From a virus: a stretch of 29,448 nucleotides of DNA. A program made the position numbers and the translations under genes. The stretch's first letter is position 1; every line of letters starts with the position of its first letter. The stretch covers positions 1-29,448 of IMG/VR virus record IMGVR_UViG_3300022848_000043, one strand, 5' to 3'. Shown in pieces: positions 12,273 to 19,657 of the stretch. The notes below the pieces were generated by a model that made no database searches, was not told the origin of the DNA, and worked only from the letters and a program-made list of their open reading frames with translations.

Positions 12273-12458
12273 ATGACCACCCCTACCAAATTCACCACCG
12301 AAGAATTCGGCGCTTTGCCGCGTGATGAGAATTACCGCATTGGTTGTCTTGATGCCGTTTACGCGCGGATGACAGGTTTTCAGATAATGCAGCTTCAAAT
12401 AGATGATTTTGCCCGCGTTGAAACGCTGAAATCACCGTTGGGGGTTTACGACCAATGA
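12273..12458 (+). CDS. Hypothetical protein, 61 aa, first gene of rightward operon
   Basis: Starts MTTPTKFTTEEFGALPRDEN with AGGAG upstream. Acidic, no recognised domain. It is promoter-proximal, and its stop overlaps the next gene (ATGA), so it likely initiates coupled translation of the recombination operon. Phages often place small takeover peptides here, but nothing specific can be read. Confidence 0.65.
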   Translation: MTTPTKFTTEEFGALPRDENYRIGCLDAVYARMTGFQIMQLQIDDFARVETLKSPLGVYDQ

Positions 12459-12796
12459 CCCGCGCAACCAAACCCGCAACGCTGTTCATCTGCATTGTTG
12501 ACTACAACGGCCCTACGGCAGTTGTTGGATACCTCGGCGAACCGCATCGCCTTTTCGATGATGCCTGCGATGACTACGTTGAGGCCCGAGATAACGACCG
12601 GCCCGCATTCGTTCTGCGCCTTAACCTGAATGAAGGCACCCACGAGGATATCACCGGAGACTGTCACGACAGCATTGCACATTGGATACACCAGCGGGGC
12701 AAGACTGCCCCAGATTGGTTGCAGAATGATACCGACAGTTTTAGCGGCTCTAATTGCTGGGGGCCTCATTGCCGCTGGGGCAATTTCCTTATCTAA
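12455..12796 (+). CDS. Hypothetical protein, 113 aa
   Basis: Starts MTRATKPATLFICIVDYNGP; an acidic alpha/beta protein with a Trp/Cys-rich C-terminal end (SNCWGPHCRWGNFLI). The last 70 bases overlap another frame that encodes a membrane helix, so the true end of one of them may differ. No family recognised. Starts as ATGA on the preceding gene. Confidence 0.55.
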   Translation: MTRATKPATLFICIVDYNGPTAVVGYLGEPHRLFDDACDDYVEARDNDRPAFVLRLNLNEGTHEDITGDCHDSIAHWIHQRGKTAPDWLQNDTDSFSGSNCWGPHCRWGNFLI

Positions 12797-12857
12797 CGGG
12801 GGTCAACGCATTCGACGCCGTGATGAGGGCCAGTGCATTGAAGTGGGGGAGCGAAGC

Positions 12858-13022
12858 ATGGACACGCCCTGCCCGAATTGCGACGCTATAGATTGGAAGA
12901 CGGATTTCTGCACAGGCCATTACTACGCAGTCACATGTAGATCATGCGGGTTTTGCGCAGGAAACGGCAGGGATTTTTTGAAAATGGCCGCACCGACATG
13001 CACAATGGAGTTCCCGAAATGA
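12858..13022 (+). CDS. Small zinc-ribbon protein, 54 aa
   Basis: Two CxxC pairs (CPNC and CRSCGFC) frame a zinc ribbon of the restriction-alleviation/Lar-like size. GGGGGAG precedes the ATG at 12858. The same frame is open from an ATG at 12726, adding an N-terminal hydrophobic helix (VLAALIAGGLIAAGAISLS). If that start is used the product is a 98-aa membrane-anchored zinc-ribbon protein, but no ribosome site supports it. Confidence 0.6.
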   Translation: MDTPCPNCDAIDWKTDFCTGHYYAVTCRSCGFCAGNGRDFLKMAAPTCTMEFPK

Positions 13023-13261
13023 TACCTCTTGCTAAACGCAAACACTTCGCCAGTGCTACCAAGCACTATCCGGCCACAGGCACGAGCCTTGATGCAGAGA
13101 TCGAATTGCACGACAGGTTCCCACCACCGCCACCGAACCGTGTCGCGCCGTGGACGCTGTTGATCCTCGCAGCTATCGGCGCTTCAATTGCCACATTTAT
13201 CGTCGCGCCCTTTATTAAAGATATTCTCTTTGCGCTGTTTGATTGGGTGCTAGGGCGATGA
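13019..13261 (+). CDS. Small membrane protein, 80 aa
   Basis: A polar N-terminus with a proline run (FPPPPPNRVAPW) is followed by a hydrophobic segment (LLILAAIGASIATFIVAPFI) and a second amphipathic helix. Probably single-pass in the inner membrane. The ATG overlaps the zinc-ribbon stop (ATGA). Function unknown. Confidence 0.6.
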   Translation: MIPLAKRKHFASATKHYPATGTSLDAEIELHDRFPPPPPNRVAPWTLLILAAIGASIATFIVAPFIKDILFALFDWVLGR

Positions 13262-13338
13262 ATACCCGCCAACGCGCCCAGGAATGCCTGCGAGAGCGCC
13301 GCAAGTACACGCGCGGATCGCTAGATTGGACTACCTGA
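13258..13338 (+). CDS. Basic 26-aa peptide gene
   Basis: Starts MNTRQRAQECLRERRKYTRG, overlapping the previous stop (ATGA). A second possible small frame begins TTG at 13326 and stops as ATGA at 13409, near the annealing-protein start. Either may be a coupling relay; function unknown. Confidence 0.4.
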   Translation: MNTRQRAQECLRERRKYTRGSLDWTT

Positions 13339-13393
13339 CACGCGCCGCCGCCCGCTATTTGCAGATGTGCCGGGACAGTAGGAACGCAAAAGA

Positions 13394-14149
13394 ATGGACA
13401 CCGCAATGACTGACAAGCCGAAACCCGAGGGCCTTGCGCTATTGCGTGAGCCTTTCCCCGCGAACCAGATATCCAAGCTGCCGAAACCGACGAAACAGCA
13501 GACCGACGACGTTAAGGCCAATTACAAGCAAGGCATCCGCTGTCTTGAGTGTGGCCAATGGCACCATCCGAAGGTTGTGCATCTGGATTACGTCGGCCAC
13601 GCCGCGTTGACCAACCGCCTGCTGGATTGCGACCCGGAATGGTATTGGCAGCCTATGGCCATCGACGAAAGCGGCTTGCCTAAGCTATCCGGAACCGGAA
13701 TGTGGATACGGCTTACTGTCTGCGGTGTCACCCGCATTGGATACGGTGACGCGGAGGGGAAGACCGGCGGGAATGCCATCAAGGAAATCATTGGCGATGG
13801 TTTGCGCAATGCGGCCATGAGGTTCGGCGCGGCGCTTGATCTGTGGCACAAGGGACAGTTGCATGTTGATCAGGACGGCGATGACCCGATTGATTATAGC
13901 CACAAGCAGCAGGAAGCCAACGAGGCCGCGCACAACAAGGAACGTGCGTTCGCGATTTCCCGGTTGTCGTCAGCACCTGACTTAGCCGCGCTGCAAACCG
14001 TTTGGCGTTCGATTGGCGCAATGCAGAAAGATCAAGCCGTGATTGATGCCAAGGAAGACTTCAAGGGCGTGTTGCAAACCGAGGCGACATCAGCGGCCCT
14101 AGACGGGGATGGCATTCCAGATTTTGATGCAAAGGAACCGACGCAATGA
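13394..14149 (+). CDS. Rad52/Sak-like single-strand DNA annealing protein (probable)
   Basis: 251 aa. The central block VGHAALTNRLLDCDPEWYWQ, then GMWIRLTVCGVTRIGYGD and IGDGLRNAAMRFGAALDLW, is the conserved core of a widespread phage family whose fold is Rad52/Sak-like in my recollection. It would anneal single strands in phage recombination. The C-terminus is acidic, as in many ssDNA-binding partners. The immediate neighbour is a DEDDy exonuclease, supporting a recombination pair. Start MDTAM at 13394 has AGGA upstream; an internal ATG at 13406 is possible. Confidence 0.68.
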   Translation: MDTAMTDKPKPEGLALLREPFPANQISKLPKPTKQQTDDVKANYKQGIRCLECGQWHHPKVVHLDYVGHAALTNRLLDCDPEWYWQPMAIDESGLPKLSGTGMWIRLTVCGVTRIGYGDAEGKTGGNAIKEIIGDGLRNAAMRFGAALDLWHKGQLHVDQDGDDPIDYSHKQQEANEAAHNKERAFAISRLSSAPDLAALQTVWRSIGAMQKDQAVIDAKEDFKGVLQTEATSAALDGDGIPDFDAKEPTQ

Positions 14150-14814
14150 GCAATCAATTCCTATATCTCGACATTGAAACGATTCCCACCCAGGACCCCG
14201 AAGCGGGCGACAAGCTAGTGGCGGATGCCAAGCCCCCGGCGAACTACAAAACCGACGAGGCAATCGCCAAATGGCGCGACGGCAAGCGCGAGGAACTAAT
14301 CGCCAAAACCAGCTTTGACGGCGGGCGCGGTCATGTCTGCGCTATATCGTGGGCGTTTGATGACGGGCCGATTGAATCACTATTGGTTCGCGGCCAAATG
14401 GGGAAGCCGTTCAATGAACGGGAAGTGCTGGCAGCATTTTTCGCCAGCCTTGACCCGTATCACAGCGTCACAATCGTAGGCCATTATGTTGGCGGGTTTG
14501 ACATTAAATTCCTGACTCAGCGGGCAATCTGTCTTGGCGTAAGGCTGCCCCCGGTGAATGTCTGGCCCCGCGATGTGAAGCCTTGGGGCAAGGAAATCTT
14601 TGACACCATGACGGCATGGGCCGGGGCGCGCGATACTATCGGGCTTGACGCGCTTTGCGATATTCTGGGGATACCCGGCAAGGGTGACTTTTCCGGCGCG
14701 GACGTGGCCGGGGCATGGGCGCGAGGGGAATACCAGCGGATCAGCGACTATTGCGCCGAAGATGTTGAACGGGTGCGCGCTGTTCATAAGCGGTTTCAGG
14801 CCGTGGGGTTTTGA
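14146..14814 (+). CDS. DEDDy 3'-5' exonuclease
   Basis: 222 aa with the three exonuclease motifs: Exo I LYLDIET (D9, E11), Exo II VGHYVGGFDIKFL (D119) and Exo III YCAEDVERV (Y202, D206). The family resembles the predicted PolB-related 3'-5' exonucleases of phages (DNA_pol_B_exo2 type). It starts as ATGA on the annealing protein and probably resects or trims DNA for it. No polymerase domain is present. Confidence 0.85.
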   Translation: MSNQFLYLDIETIPTQDPEAGDKLVADAKPPANYKTDEAIAKWRDGKREELIAKTSFDGGRGHVCAISWAFDDGPIESLLVRGQMGKPFNEREVLAAFFASLDPYHSVTIVGHYVGGFDIKFLTQRAICLGVRLPPVNVWPRDVKPWGKEIFDTMTAWAGARDTIGLDALCDILGIPGKGDFSGADVAGAWARGEYQRISDYCAEDVERVRAVHKRFQAVGF

Positions 14815-14968
14815 CCACCACCCTTGGCCTGTCCTACGTCATTGCGCGCCTAGGGCAGGCTGGCAACGCCAAGGAACTGGCCACCACTGGGATAGCATCG
14901 GCGACTTATACAAGCGCCACCCGAATGTGATAGCCACATATGAGAAAATGAAAGGAATGAAGCCTTGA
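14811..14968 (+). pseudogene. Small gene apparently split by a -1 frameshift
   Basis: From a TTG that overlaps the exonuclease stop (TTGA), the frame reads TTTLGLSYVIARLGQAGNAK, then turns unlikely and stops at 14930. The natural-looking C-terminal half (HWDSIGDLYKRHPNVIATYE) is in the -1 frame and ends exactly as TTGA on the next gene. This looks like one small gene with a frameshift near 14880, or a programmed shift. No classical slippery heptamer is visible. Confidence 0.45.
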
Positions 14969-15276
14969 CTGACAACACCGAATGGCTACCGATTGACACG
15001 CTGCCGCCGCCGGGGGAACGCCCCATCCGCGTGTTTGTTCTGGTGCAGGGCCACCAATATCATAACGGCGCAAATTGGATACGGCAAAACACCGGAATAT
15101 CGCGGACGAAAAACACTGGGTTTTACCCCGAGGATATTGCGCGGATTGAAGCGGACAGCGGGATGGACGCCGGAACCGGAAAAGTCACTCACTATATACC
15201 CGACTTTTTGCCGCCATATCCCGAGCCATTGGATATCTGGTCATACCTAAAACTGGAAAGAATACGCCGTGAGTAA
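14965..15276 (+). CDS. DUF551-like phage protein, 103 aa
   Basis: The opening WLPIDTLPPPGERPIRVFVL and closing KVTHYIPDFLPPYPEPL follow the pattern of DUF551-type small phage proteins (W-x-P-I-x-x-x-P-P at the start, T-H-Y/W-x-P-x-x-x-P-P at the end). Role unknown. The start is TTG with GGAATGA upstream, overlapping the preceding stop (TTGA). Confidence 0.65.
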   Translation: MTDNTEWLPIDTLPPPGERPIRVFVLVQGHQYHNGANWIRQNTGISRTKNTGFYPEDIARIEADSGMDAGTGKVTHYIPDFLPPYPEPLDIWSYLKLERIRRE

Positions 15277-15541
15277 GAATGAAATTGACGCCATTAAATA
15301 TGAGATTGGCAAGCTGAAATCAGCCACCAGCGCAGCCGAGGCCCGGTTGGAAGCGGCAGAACTTTGCCACGCCGGTCTGACTGTCGGGGACTGGATCACA
15401 GTAAAAGTGAAATTGGGCGAATATGAAGCGCAGATTTTTGGCTGGCATTGCGACGGGCCAATTGTGCAACCTATCATTGCGGACGGTTCGGTCTGCGTGA
15501 TGCCCGTCTATGTTCCCAAGGACGGATGGAAGAAGCTATGA
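15269..15541 (+). CDS. Hypothetical protein, 90 aa
   Basis: GTG start overlapping the previous gene by 8 bases. The N-terminal third is a likely short coiled coil (YEIGKLKSATSAAEARLEAA). The rest is beta-rich and ends KDGWKKL. Unrecognised. Confidence 0.6.
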   Translation: MSKNEIDAIKYEIGKLKSATSAAEARLEAAELCHAGLTVGDWITVKVKLGEYEAQIFGWHCDGPIVQPIIADGSVCVMPVYVPKDGWKKL

Positions 15542-15993
15542 CTGACACAGCATTCCAAGCCACGTTTTCAGATTTTAAGGTCATCAAAGGACGCAAGGTT
15601 GCCCAGATTATTCTTGAGGTGCCGATAGAGGCGGCAGACGACGCGCTGCGTAAGCTGGGGGGCGTGCCACAGTTCGCTACGGAGCAGTGGGTGGCAGTGT
15701 GCCCGATTAAGGTGGACGCGCTCCCAGAGGCCCCGAAACGGCGCCGGGAATACACGCTGGCGCAAAAGGCGGGGATGCTGTGCGGCAACAAACGGTTCTG
15801 GGCATCCGTCGGGCAATTTAATGGCGAGCCGATGAATGTCCTAAACGCCGACGATGCTGCCGATTTTATGCGCCGTTATTGCGAGGTCACTACGCGCGCG
15901 GATATCATCGAAGGCACGGACGCCGGTGACAGGTTCAAGACGCTGGTGAATGAATTCAACGCATGGAACGGGCGCATTGGGAGACCGGAATGA
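15538..15993 (+). CDS. Hypothetical protein, 151 aa
   Basis: Starts MTDTAFQATFSDFKVIKGRK; contains AQIILEVPIEAADDALRKLG and a C-terminal block with NKRFWASVGQF. This arrangement is common in phage recombination and early operons of proteobacteria, but I know no function. ATGA overlap on both sides shows it belongs to the operon. Confidence 0.65.
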   Translation: MTDTAFQATFSDFKVIKGRKVAQIILEVPIEAADDALRKLGGVPQFATEQWVAVCPIKVDALPEAPKRRREYTLAQKAGMLCGNKRFWASVGQFNGEPMNVLNADDAADFMRRYCEVTTRADIIEGTDAGDRFKTLVNEFNAWNGRIGRPE

Positions 15994-16175
15994 GCAATAA
16001 GACCGAACTCGTAAGGCTCCCAAGCGGTCGGCTCGTTCGCGGCACCGTGATTGAGCGCACGCACGGCTATGGGTTGATTGTAAATTGGGCCGGGATGGTT
16101 GTGACGGGCAAGCCGCTCATGTCTCACGAGATTGAGATGATCGAAGCCGCTACGGCAATGAGGAATGAAGAATGA
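15990..16175 (+). CDS. Hypothetical protein, 61 aa, SH3-like
   Basis: MSNKTELVRLPSGRLVRGTV followed by short beta strands (GYGLIVNWAGM) suggests a small SH3-like barrel. ATGA overlaps at both ends. Function unknown. Confidence 0.6.
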   Translation: MSNKTELVRLPSGRLVRGTVIERTHGYGLIVNWAGMVVTGKPLMSHEIEMIEAATAMRNEE

Positions 16176-16528
16176 GCGGAATCATCCCTCAGCGCGAGGT
16201 CCACAAAAAAGGCCGGAAGCCCGCCAAGGTAAAAGCCCTGCGCGATGCACCACGGAACAAACACTGCAAGCTGCACATTCCTGGGGTTTGCCGTCAGCAA
16301 GATGAATACACAATCGGCGCTCACATGCGATTTTTCAGCGTAGCGGGCATGGCGGAAAAACCCGACGACGTATTCATCATAGACGCCTGCGATAGATGCC
16401 ACGATGTGCTCGACCACCGCGACCAGTGGGAGGCCAACGGGCTAGGCTGGGAAGACGTTCTGCGCGCCTTCATGTTCACGATATGGTCGCGGCGACAGTC
16501 GGGGCTAATCACGCTCGCGGGCGAATAA
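16172..16528 (+). CDS. YbcO/DUF1364-family nuclease
   Basis: 118 aa. The core CKLHIPGVCRQQDEYTIGAH, then AGMAEKPDDVFIIDACDRCH and DVLDHR, matches the DUF1364 family including E. coli YbcO of the DLP12 prophage, an HNH-like nuclease with a two-pair zinc site. It probably processes recombination intermediates, fitting the annealing protein and exonuclease upstream. It is the last gene of the rightward operon. Confidence 0.82.
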   Translation: MSGIIPQREVHKKGRKPAKVKALRDAPRNKHCKLHIPGVCRQQDEYTIGAHMRFFSVAGMAEKPDDVFIIDACDRCHDVLDHRDQWEANGLGWEDVLRAFMFTIWSRRQSGLITLAGE

Positions 16529-16543
16529 GACCCTGGCTGGTCT
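16528..16543. terminator. Weak hairpin between converging operons
   Basis: AGACC-ctggct-GGTCT, a 5-bp stem just after the rightward stop. No T-run follows. Possibly a rho-dependent or bidirectional stop. Confidence 0.3.
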
Positions 16544-16592
16544 CAGTTGTGCGGTTCGCCACTCTTTGAATTCCGCGCCCGCCAAATCGCTC

Positions 16593-16742
16593 CTATTGTG
16601 AACGCGCAGCTTGAAGCTGCTTTTCGAGCGCGGCCAGCTTTGGCTGATGCTCCGCGATTGTCTCGTAACAGGCCAGAAGTCCGTCTTTCTTCTTGGCTAT
16701 TTTCGCCTCAAGGTGTCGGATCAATTTACTTGTGTTTGCCAT
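16593..16742 (-). CDS. Small coiled-coil protein, 49 aa
   Basis: Starts MANTSKLIRHLEAKIAKKKD, a continuous charged helix with heptad-like Leu/Ile spacing to the end. AAAAGGAG lies upstream of the ATG. Function unknown; last gene of the short minus-strand cluster. Confidence 0.6.
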   Translation of the reverse strand: MANTSKLIRHLEAKIAKKKDGLLACYETIAEHQPKLAALEKQLQAARSQ

Positions 16743-16756
16743 TAGATACGCTCCTT

Positions 16757-16951
16757 TTAAATGTGCGTCGTTTCGCTCGGATGCCAGTTGCGTTCGCTTT
16801 TAACGCTGTCGTCAAGAACATGAATCATGTCGTGCTTGTCGGTTCGCGCTGGGTTGACGACGCTTAACCGGCCCGTTGCTGAATTTCGCACAACGTCATC
16901 TTTAACAACAAAAACACCGTATTTCTCTGAAATGTGGTCATAATTCGGCAT
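16757..16951 (-). CDS. Hypothetical protein, 64 aa
   Basis: Starts MPNYDHISEKYGVFVVKDDV. The ATG at 16951 has GGAG nine bases upstream, better than the in-frame ATG at 16966. The leader (ACAACCTAAAATGGAG) is nearly repeated before the next upstream gene. No family recognised. Confidence 0.6.
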   Translation of the reverse strand: MPNYDHISEKYGVFVVKDDVVRNSATGRLSVVNPARTDKHDMIHVLDDSVKSERNWHPSETTHI

Positions 16952-16967
16952 GTTTATTCGCTCCATT

Positions 16968-17183
16968 TTAGGTTGTGCGGTTTATTCGGCTTGCTAATTC
17001 CTCAGCAATGTCGGGGGCCGCATCAGGCCCAACCATCTGCCATCCTTTGCAATTGTCGGAATCGCAAAAACATGGCATCGCTAAGCGGTATTTAGACCCA
17101 ATCTCAATAAACCCAAGCTCTGCCCATTGGTCATCAAGGTTAGACCTTGCCGCGTACCTTTTTACAAACTCAGTTCTAGTCAT
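16968..17183 (-). CDS. Hypothetical protein, 71 aa
   Basis: Starts MTRTEFVKRYAARSNLDDQW; includes a CFCDSDNCKGW segment that could bind a metal. GGAGG precedes an ATG six bases earlier in another frame that stops at once, so the start at 17183 is likely but not certain. Its stop TAA lies within the repeated leader of the next gene. Confidence 0.6.
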   Translation of the reverse strand: MTRTEFVKRYAARSNLDDQWAELGFIEIGSKYRLAMPCFCDSDNCKGWQMVGPDAAPDIAEELASRINRTT

Positions 17184-17212
17184 CGGTCATTGCCTCCATT
17201 TTGGGTTGTTCG

Positions 17213-17311
17213 CTATGGAATACTCATCCACATGTGCGTTAGAATTTGCATCGCGAAAGCCAGTCCGGTTCCACTTAAAACGCCAGTCAGAAAAATTGCG
17301 CCGCTACTCAT
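17213..17311 (-). CDS. 32-aa single-pass membrane peptide
   Basis: Starts MSSGAIFLTGVLSGTGLAFA; almost entirely hydrophobic. A strong GAAGGAG lies six bases before the ATG. No relatives recognised. Tiny membrane peptides of this kind can modulate host envelope functions or superinfection, but that is not shown here. Confidence 0.55.
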   Translation of the reverse strand: MSSGAIFLTGVLSGTGLAFAMQILTHMWMSIP

Positions 17312-17321
17312 GTTGGCTCCT

Positions 17322-17783
17322 TCACTCTAGCGTTCTGTCATCAGGATTTCGGCTGTAATTGCACACCCGGTTTGCCTGATTGCGATTTACGTCTTGCCCG
17401 GCCATGTCGGAAATCTTGCCCAGCGCGTCAGCTTGGTCCAGAGAAGACCACCAGACCGTGCACATGTCAGCGCGCCGTGGGTGCTTCTTGGATAGCCTGC
17501 CGCCCGTCACACGGGTCGCAAGTGGCATAACCTCGACCGTGGCCCCCAGCGCCTCTATGCGGCGATGCATGGCCTTGCTTGCCGCGCCGTGGCCGAGATC
17601 AGCTAGAGCGCAGACGCGCATCACGTCACCAGACTGCAAGCCGCCGATGTCGATCAGGGCGGATAGGTCCGCGCGTTGTGTGCCGGGGGCGTCGGTAAAG
17701 ATGCACGCAGGCTCCACGCTCATATGTGACGCGGCGGATCGGGGGCGGTCAAATAGGTATGCAATTATTCTCATGCGCCACAT
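17322..17783 (-). CDS. Resolvase-like protein without DNA-binding domain
   Basis: 153 aa. The section LIDIGGLQSGDVMRVCALAD, followed by RIEALGATVEVMP, resembles the N-terminal catalytic domain of serine recombinases, in which a helix-strand D-x-x-x-V element is followed by G-x-x-V. The canonical N-terminal catalytic serine context is not preserved (MRIIAYLFDRPRSAASHMS), and no C-terminal HTH follows. It may be an inactive or repurposed regulator. AAGGTG precedes the ATG at 17783. Confidence 0.5.
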   Translation of the reverse strand: MWRMRIIAYLFDRPRSAASHMSVEPACIFTDAPGTQRADLSALIDIGGLQSGDVMRVCALADLGHGAASKAMHRRIEALGATVEVMPLATRVTGGRLSKKHPRRADMCTVWWSSLDQADALGKISDMAGQDVNRNQANRVCNYSRNPDDRTLE

Positions 17784-17791
17784 TTAGCACC

Positions 17792-17820
17792 TTGCGAACA
17801 GTAGCGCAATAGTCTAAAAG
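17792..17820 (+). promoter_or_regulatory. Possible plus-strand promoter
   Basis: TTGCGA, 17-base spacer, TAAAAG, ahead of the two plus-strand genes and in the gap between divergent units. Confidence 0.35.
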
Positions 17821-17864
17821 AGAACATGAGAACGAAACCGAACACGCCACAAAGGACCAAATCA

Positions 17865-18290
17865 ATGGGCACTAGATCAATCACCTATATCCACAATGGC
17901 AACCGCGAAGCGGACGTTCTGTGCGCAATCTACCGCCAAATGGATGGCCACCCGTCCTGCGCAGGAAAGGAAATCGCCGACATTTTGGGTGGCAAAACCC
18001 TTGTAAACGGCATGTCCGGCAACCGCGCCGAGATTGCGGACAGCATGGGTTGCGCCGCCGCCCAGCTTATCTCGGGGCTGAAAACGGAGGCTGGCAGCAT
18101 CTACATGACCAAGGCTGACGCAGGAGGCGAAGACTACGACTATCACATCTTCTTCGATGGCAATCAGTACAACCCAGAACCCGGAGCGGGAATTTCTGTT
18201 GAAGTTTATAGCTATAGAACGTCCGTCTGGACCGGACTGCTTTCAGCCTTTGACGGCGATGCAATCGAAGCCAGCGAAAACGAATATTAA
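17865..18290 (+). CDS. Hypothetical protein, 141 aa
   Basis: Starts MGTRSITYIHNGNREADVLC, followed by CAIYRQMDGHP. This opening (M-G-T-R-S-x-T, then YRQ-x-DG-x-P) is a pattern I have seen in a conserved bacterial and phage protein family of unknown function. Start chosen at 17865 with AGGA upstream, rather than the frame's first ATG at 17826. Confidence 0.7.
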   Translation: MGTRSITYIHNGNREADVLCAIYRQMDGHPSCAGKEIADILGGKTLVNGMSGNRAEIADSMGCAAAQLISGLKTEAGSIYMTKADAGGEDYDYHIFFDGNQYNPEPGAGISVEVYSYRTSVWTGLLSAFDGDAIEASENEY

Positions 18291-18302
18291 AGGACCCTAG
18301 CA

Positions 18303-18479
18303 ATGGCAGATAGCACACCAACAAAAGAACGCGGCGAGACGCTTAGGGAGGCGGCTAATATCCTTCGCGGAATGTTGCTATCGGGCAGATACACCCCCGA
18401 TCAACTCCCTGAGTTTATAGACAACCTCGCGCGCGCGAATGACATTCTCGTGGACGAAGCCACGTCCCTGATGCATTAG
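18303..18479 (+). CDS. Small acidic helical protein, 58 aa
   Basis: Starts MADSTPTKERGETLREAANI and is predicted mostly helical. AAAGGA lies upstream. It ends just before the strong terminator at 18493. Not recognised. Confidence 0.6.
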   Translation: MADSTPTKERGETLREAANILRGMLLSGRYTPDQLPEFIDNLARANDILVDEATSLMH

Positions 18480-18492
18480 GACCCCACAACGC

Positions 18493-18529
18493 AAAAAGCC
18501 CGCCACCGGATTAACGGGGCGGGCTTTTT
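18493..18529. terminator. Strong bidirectional intrinsic terminator
   Basis: AAAAAGCCCGCC pairs perfectly with GGCGGGCTTTTT around a 13-base loop. The A- and T-runs make it work in both directions, which suits the meeting point of the rightward genes and the leftward lysis-region genes. Confidence 0.9.
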
Positions 18530-18625
18530 CGTTTGGCAGGGGATGCCATAGCGTCGTCAAGTTTCAGCGAAACCCGATGGATACTCTCCGTTTTAGTATC
18601 GCCGCAGGTCCGCGCGGCCCGGTCG

Positions 18626-18948
18626 TTACATCGGCGCTCCGAGCGTCATTCGATTTTCGGGCGCAATCACTTTATTCCGTGGCTTGGTCGTAACAAGCCG
18701 ACCGTGCAGCTTGTGGGGCATGGCAACCGTCGAGCACTTCAACGGCGTCGTCGTCACTACTGCCCAGTTCCCGCCTTTGCCCATGAACAATTCTACCATG
18801 TTCCCAGCGTCGTCTAGGCCCCATGATTTCAAGGTCAGGCCATGCTCAACATTGAGATACGCGGCGACTTGGACGCGGGGGAAGCATTCTGCATTGGCTT
18901 GAGTTGCTGCGACTACCGCGAAGGCAGCCGCAAGGATCGTTTTAACAT
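18626..18948 (-). CDS. Secreted hypothetical protein, apparent frameshift at its start
   Basis: The main frame reads as a signal peptide (KTILAAAFAVVAATQANA) followed by a periplasmic domain with CFPRVQVAAYLN, GLTLKSWGLDDAGNMVELFM and GGNWAVVTTTP. That order is common in alphaproteobacterial exported proteins of unknown function. The only ATG with an AGGA ribosome site (18948) is one base out of frame; one extra A in the AAAA run (18940-18943) would restore MLKTILAAAF. No good alternative start exists, so it is mutated, misread or starts unusually. Confidence 0.6.
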
Positions 18949-18960
18949 GGGGTGTTCCTT

Positions 18961-19047
18961 TCAGTTTCTCTTGTGAAATTGCCACGGTCGCCAATCCCAC
19001 AGCACGTATATCAAACCGACCAGCAATGCCAAATCCAAGATTTCCAT
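18961..19047 (-). CDS. 28-aa membrane peptide
   Basis: Starts MEILDLALLVGLIYVLWDWR; one hydrophobic helix and a basic end. GAGGATGT precedes the ATG. Directly downstream of the 56-aa gene and close to the lysis cassette. It may be a lysis accessory (spanin-like size, but no such motif is visible). Confidence 0.5.
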   Translation of the reverse strand: MEILDLALLVGLIYVLWDWRPWQFHKRN

Positions 19048-19056
19048 ATTACATCC

Positions 19057-19227
19057 TCATTTAATCTTCGCCCGCAACCTGTCAGCCTCTGCCGTCCAGT
19101 ACGCGGCGCGCCCCTCGGCCTTCGCCAGCCTTATTTGGCGCAGTGTGTCTTCCAATCGGGGGTCAGTTTGATAGTCGTCATCTGCATTCTTATCTGGCGA
19201 GCGCCAGAATGCGAGATAAGCGTTCAT
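19057..19227 (-). CDS. Hypothetical protein, 56 aa
   Basis: Starts MNAYLAFWRSPDKNADDDYQ and continues as a charged helix (LRQIRLAKAEGRAAYWTAEA). GAGG lies upstream. It sits just after the holin gene in a position where spanin genes often lie, but no signal or lipobox is visible. Confidence 0.55.
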   Translation of the reverse strand: MNAYLAFWRSPDKNADDDYQTDPRLEDTLRQIRLAKAEGRAAYWTAEADRLRAKIK

Positions 19228-19282
19228 TGCAGAACCTCAGACATGGGCCGACTATAGCGCGCCTTGAGGTTGTGTCCATCGC

Positions 19283-19657
19283 TTATCGGCGCAACTTGCC
19301 GATTGATGCGTCAAGGAAATAAAACACGACAACCGTGCGCGCGGTCCAGTCGGCAAACCCGCCTAGGGCGTCGGTCGCACCCAAGCCCAGCACCTTATCG
19401 AAAATCAAAAGTTTGGCGAAATATACAAGCACCACCAGACCGAATAGCGCCCGCATGGCCTTTGCCATCCACGAGCCATCCCCGCGCGTCTGTGCTTCCA
19501 TCTGATTGGCGACTTGGGCAATGCGTTCTTCCGCTGCCATCCGCTCGCTATCGTTTGCCGCTGCCAGCCGATCGGCATTAGCCTTGCGCAATTCAGACGC
19601 CAGCCCGGATAGCCCGCCGCCGCCGATAAATCTGAGAATGAATTGCAGCCAGCCCAT
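19283..19657 (-). CDS. Phage holin, 3TM GTA-type
   Basis: 124 aa. An N-terminal amphipathic segment (MGWLQFILRFIGGGGLSGLA) and a charged helix precede two hydrophobic spans (MRALFGLVVLVYFAKLLIF and the C-terminal WTARTVVVFYFLDASIG). This layout matches 3TM holins of phages and GTAs in Rhodobacterales. It would form membrane lesions that release the endolysin. The ATG overlaps the upstream stop as TGATG, directly after the endolysin block. Confidence 0.8.
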   Translation of the reverse strand: MGWLQFILRFIGGGGLSGLASELRKANADRLAAANDSERMAAEERIAQVANQMEAQTRGDGSWMAKAMRALFGLVVLVYFAKLLIFDKVLGLGATDALGGFADWTARTVVVFYFLDASIGKLRR

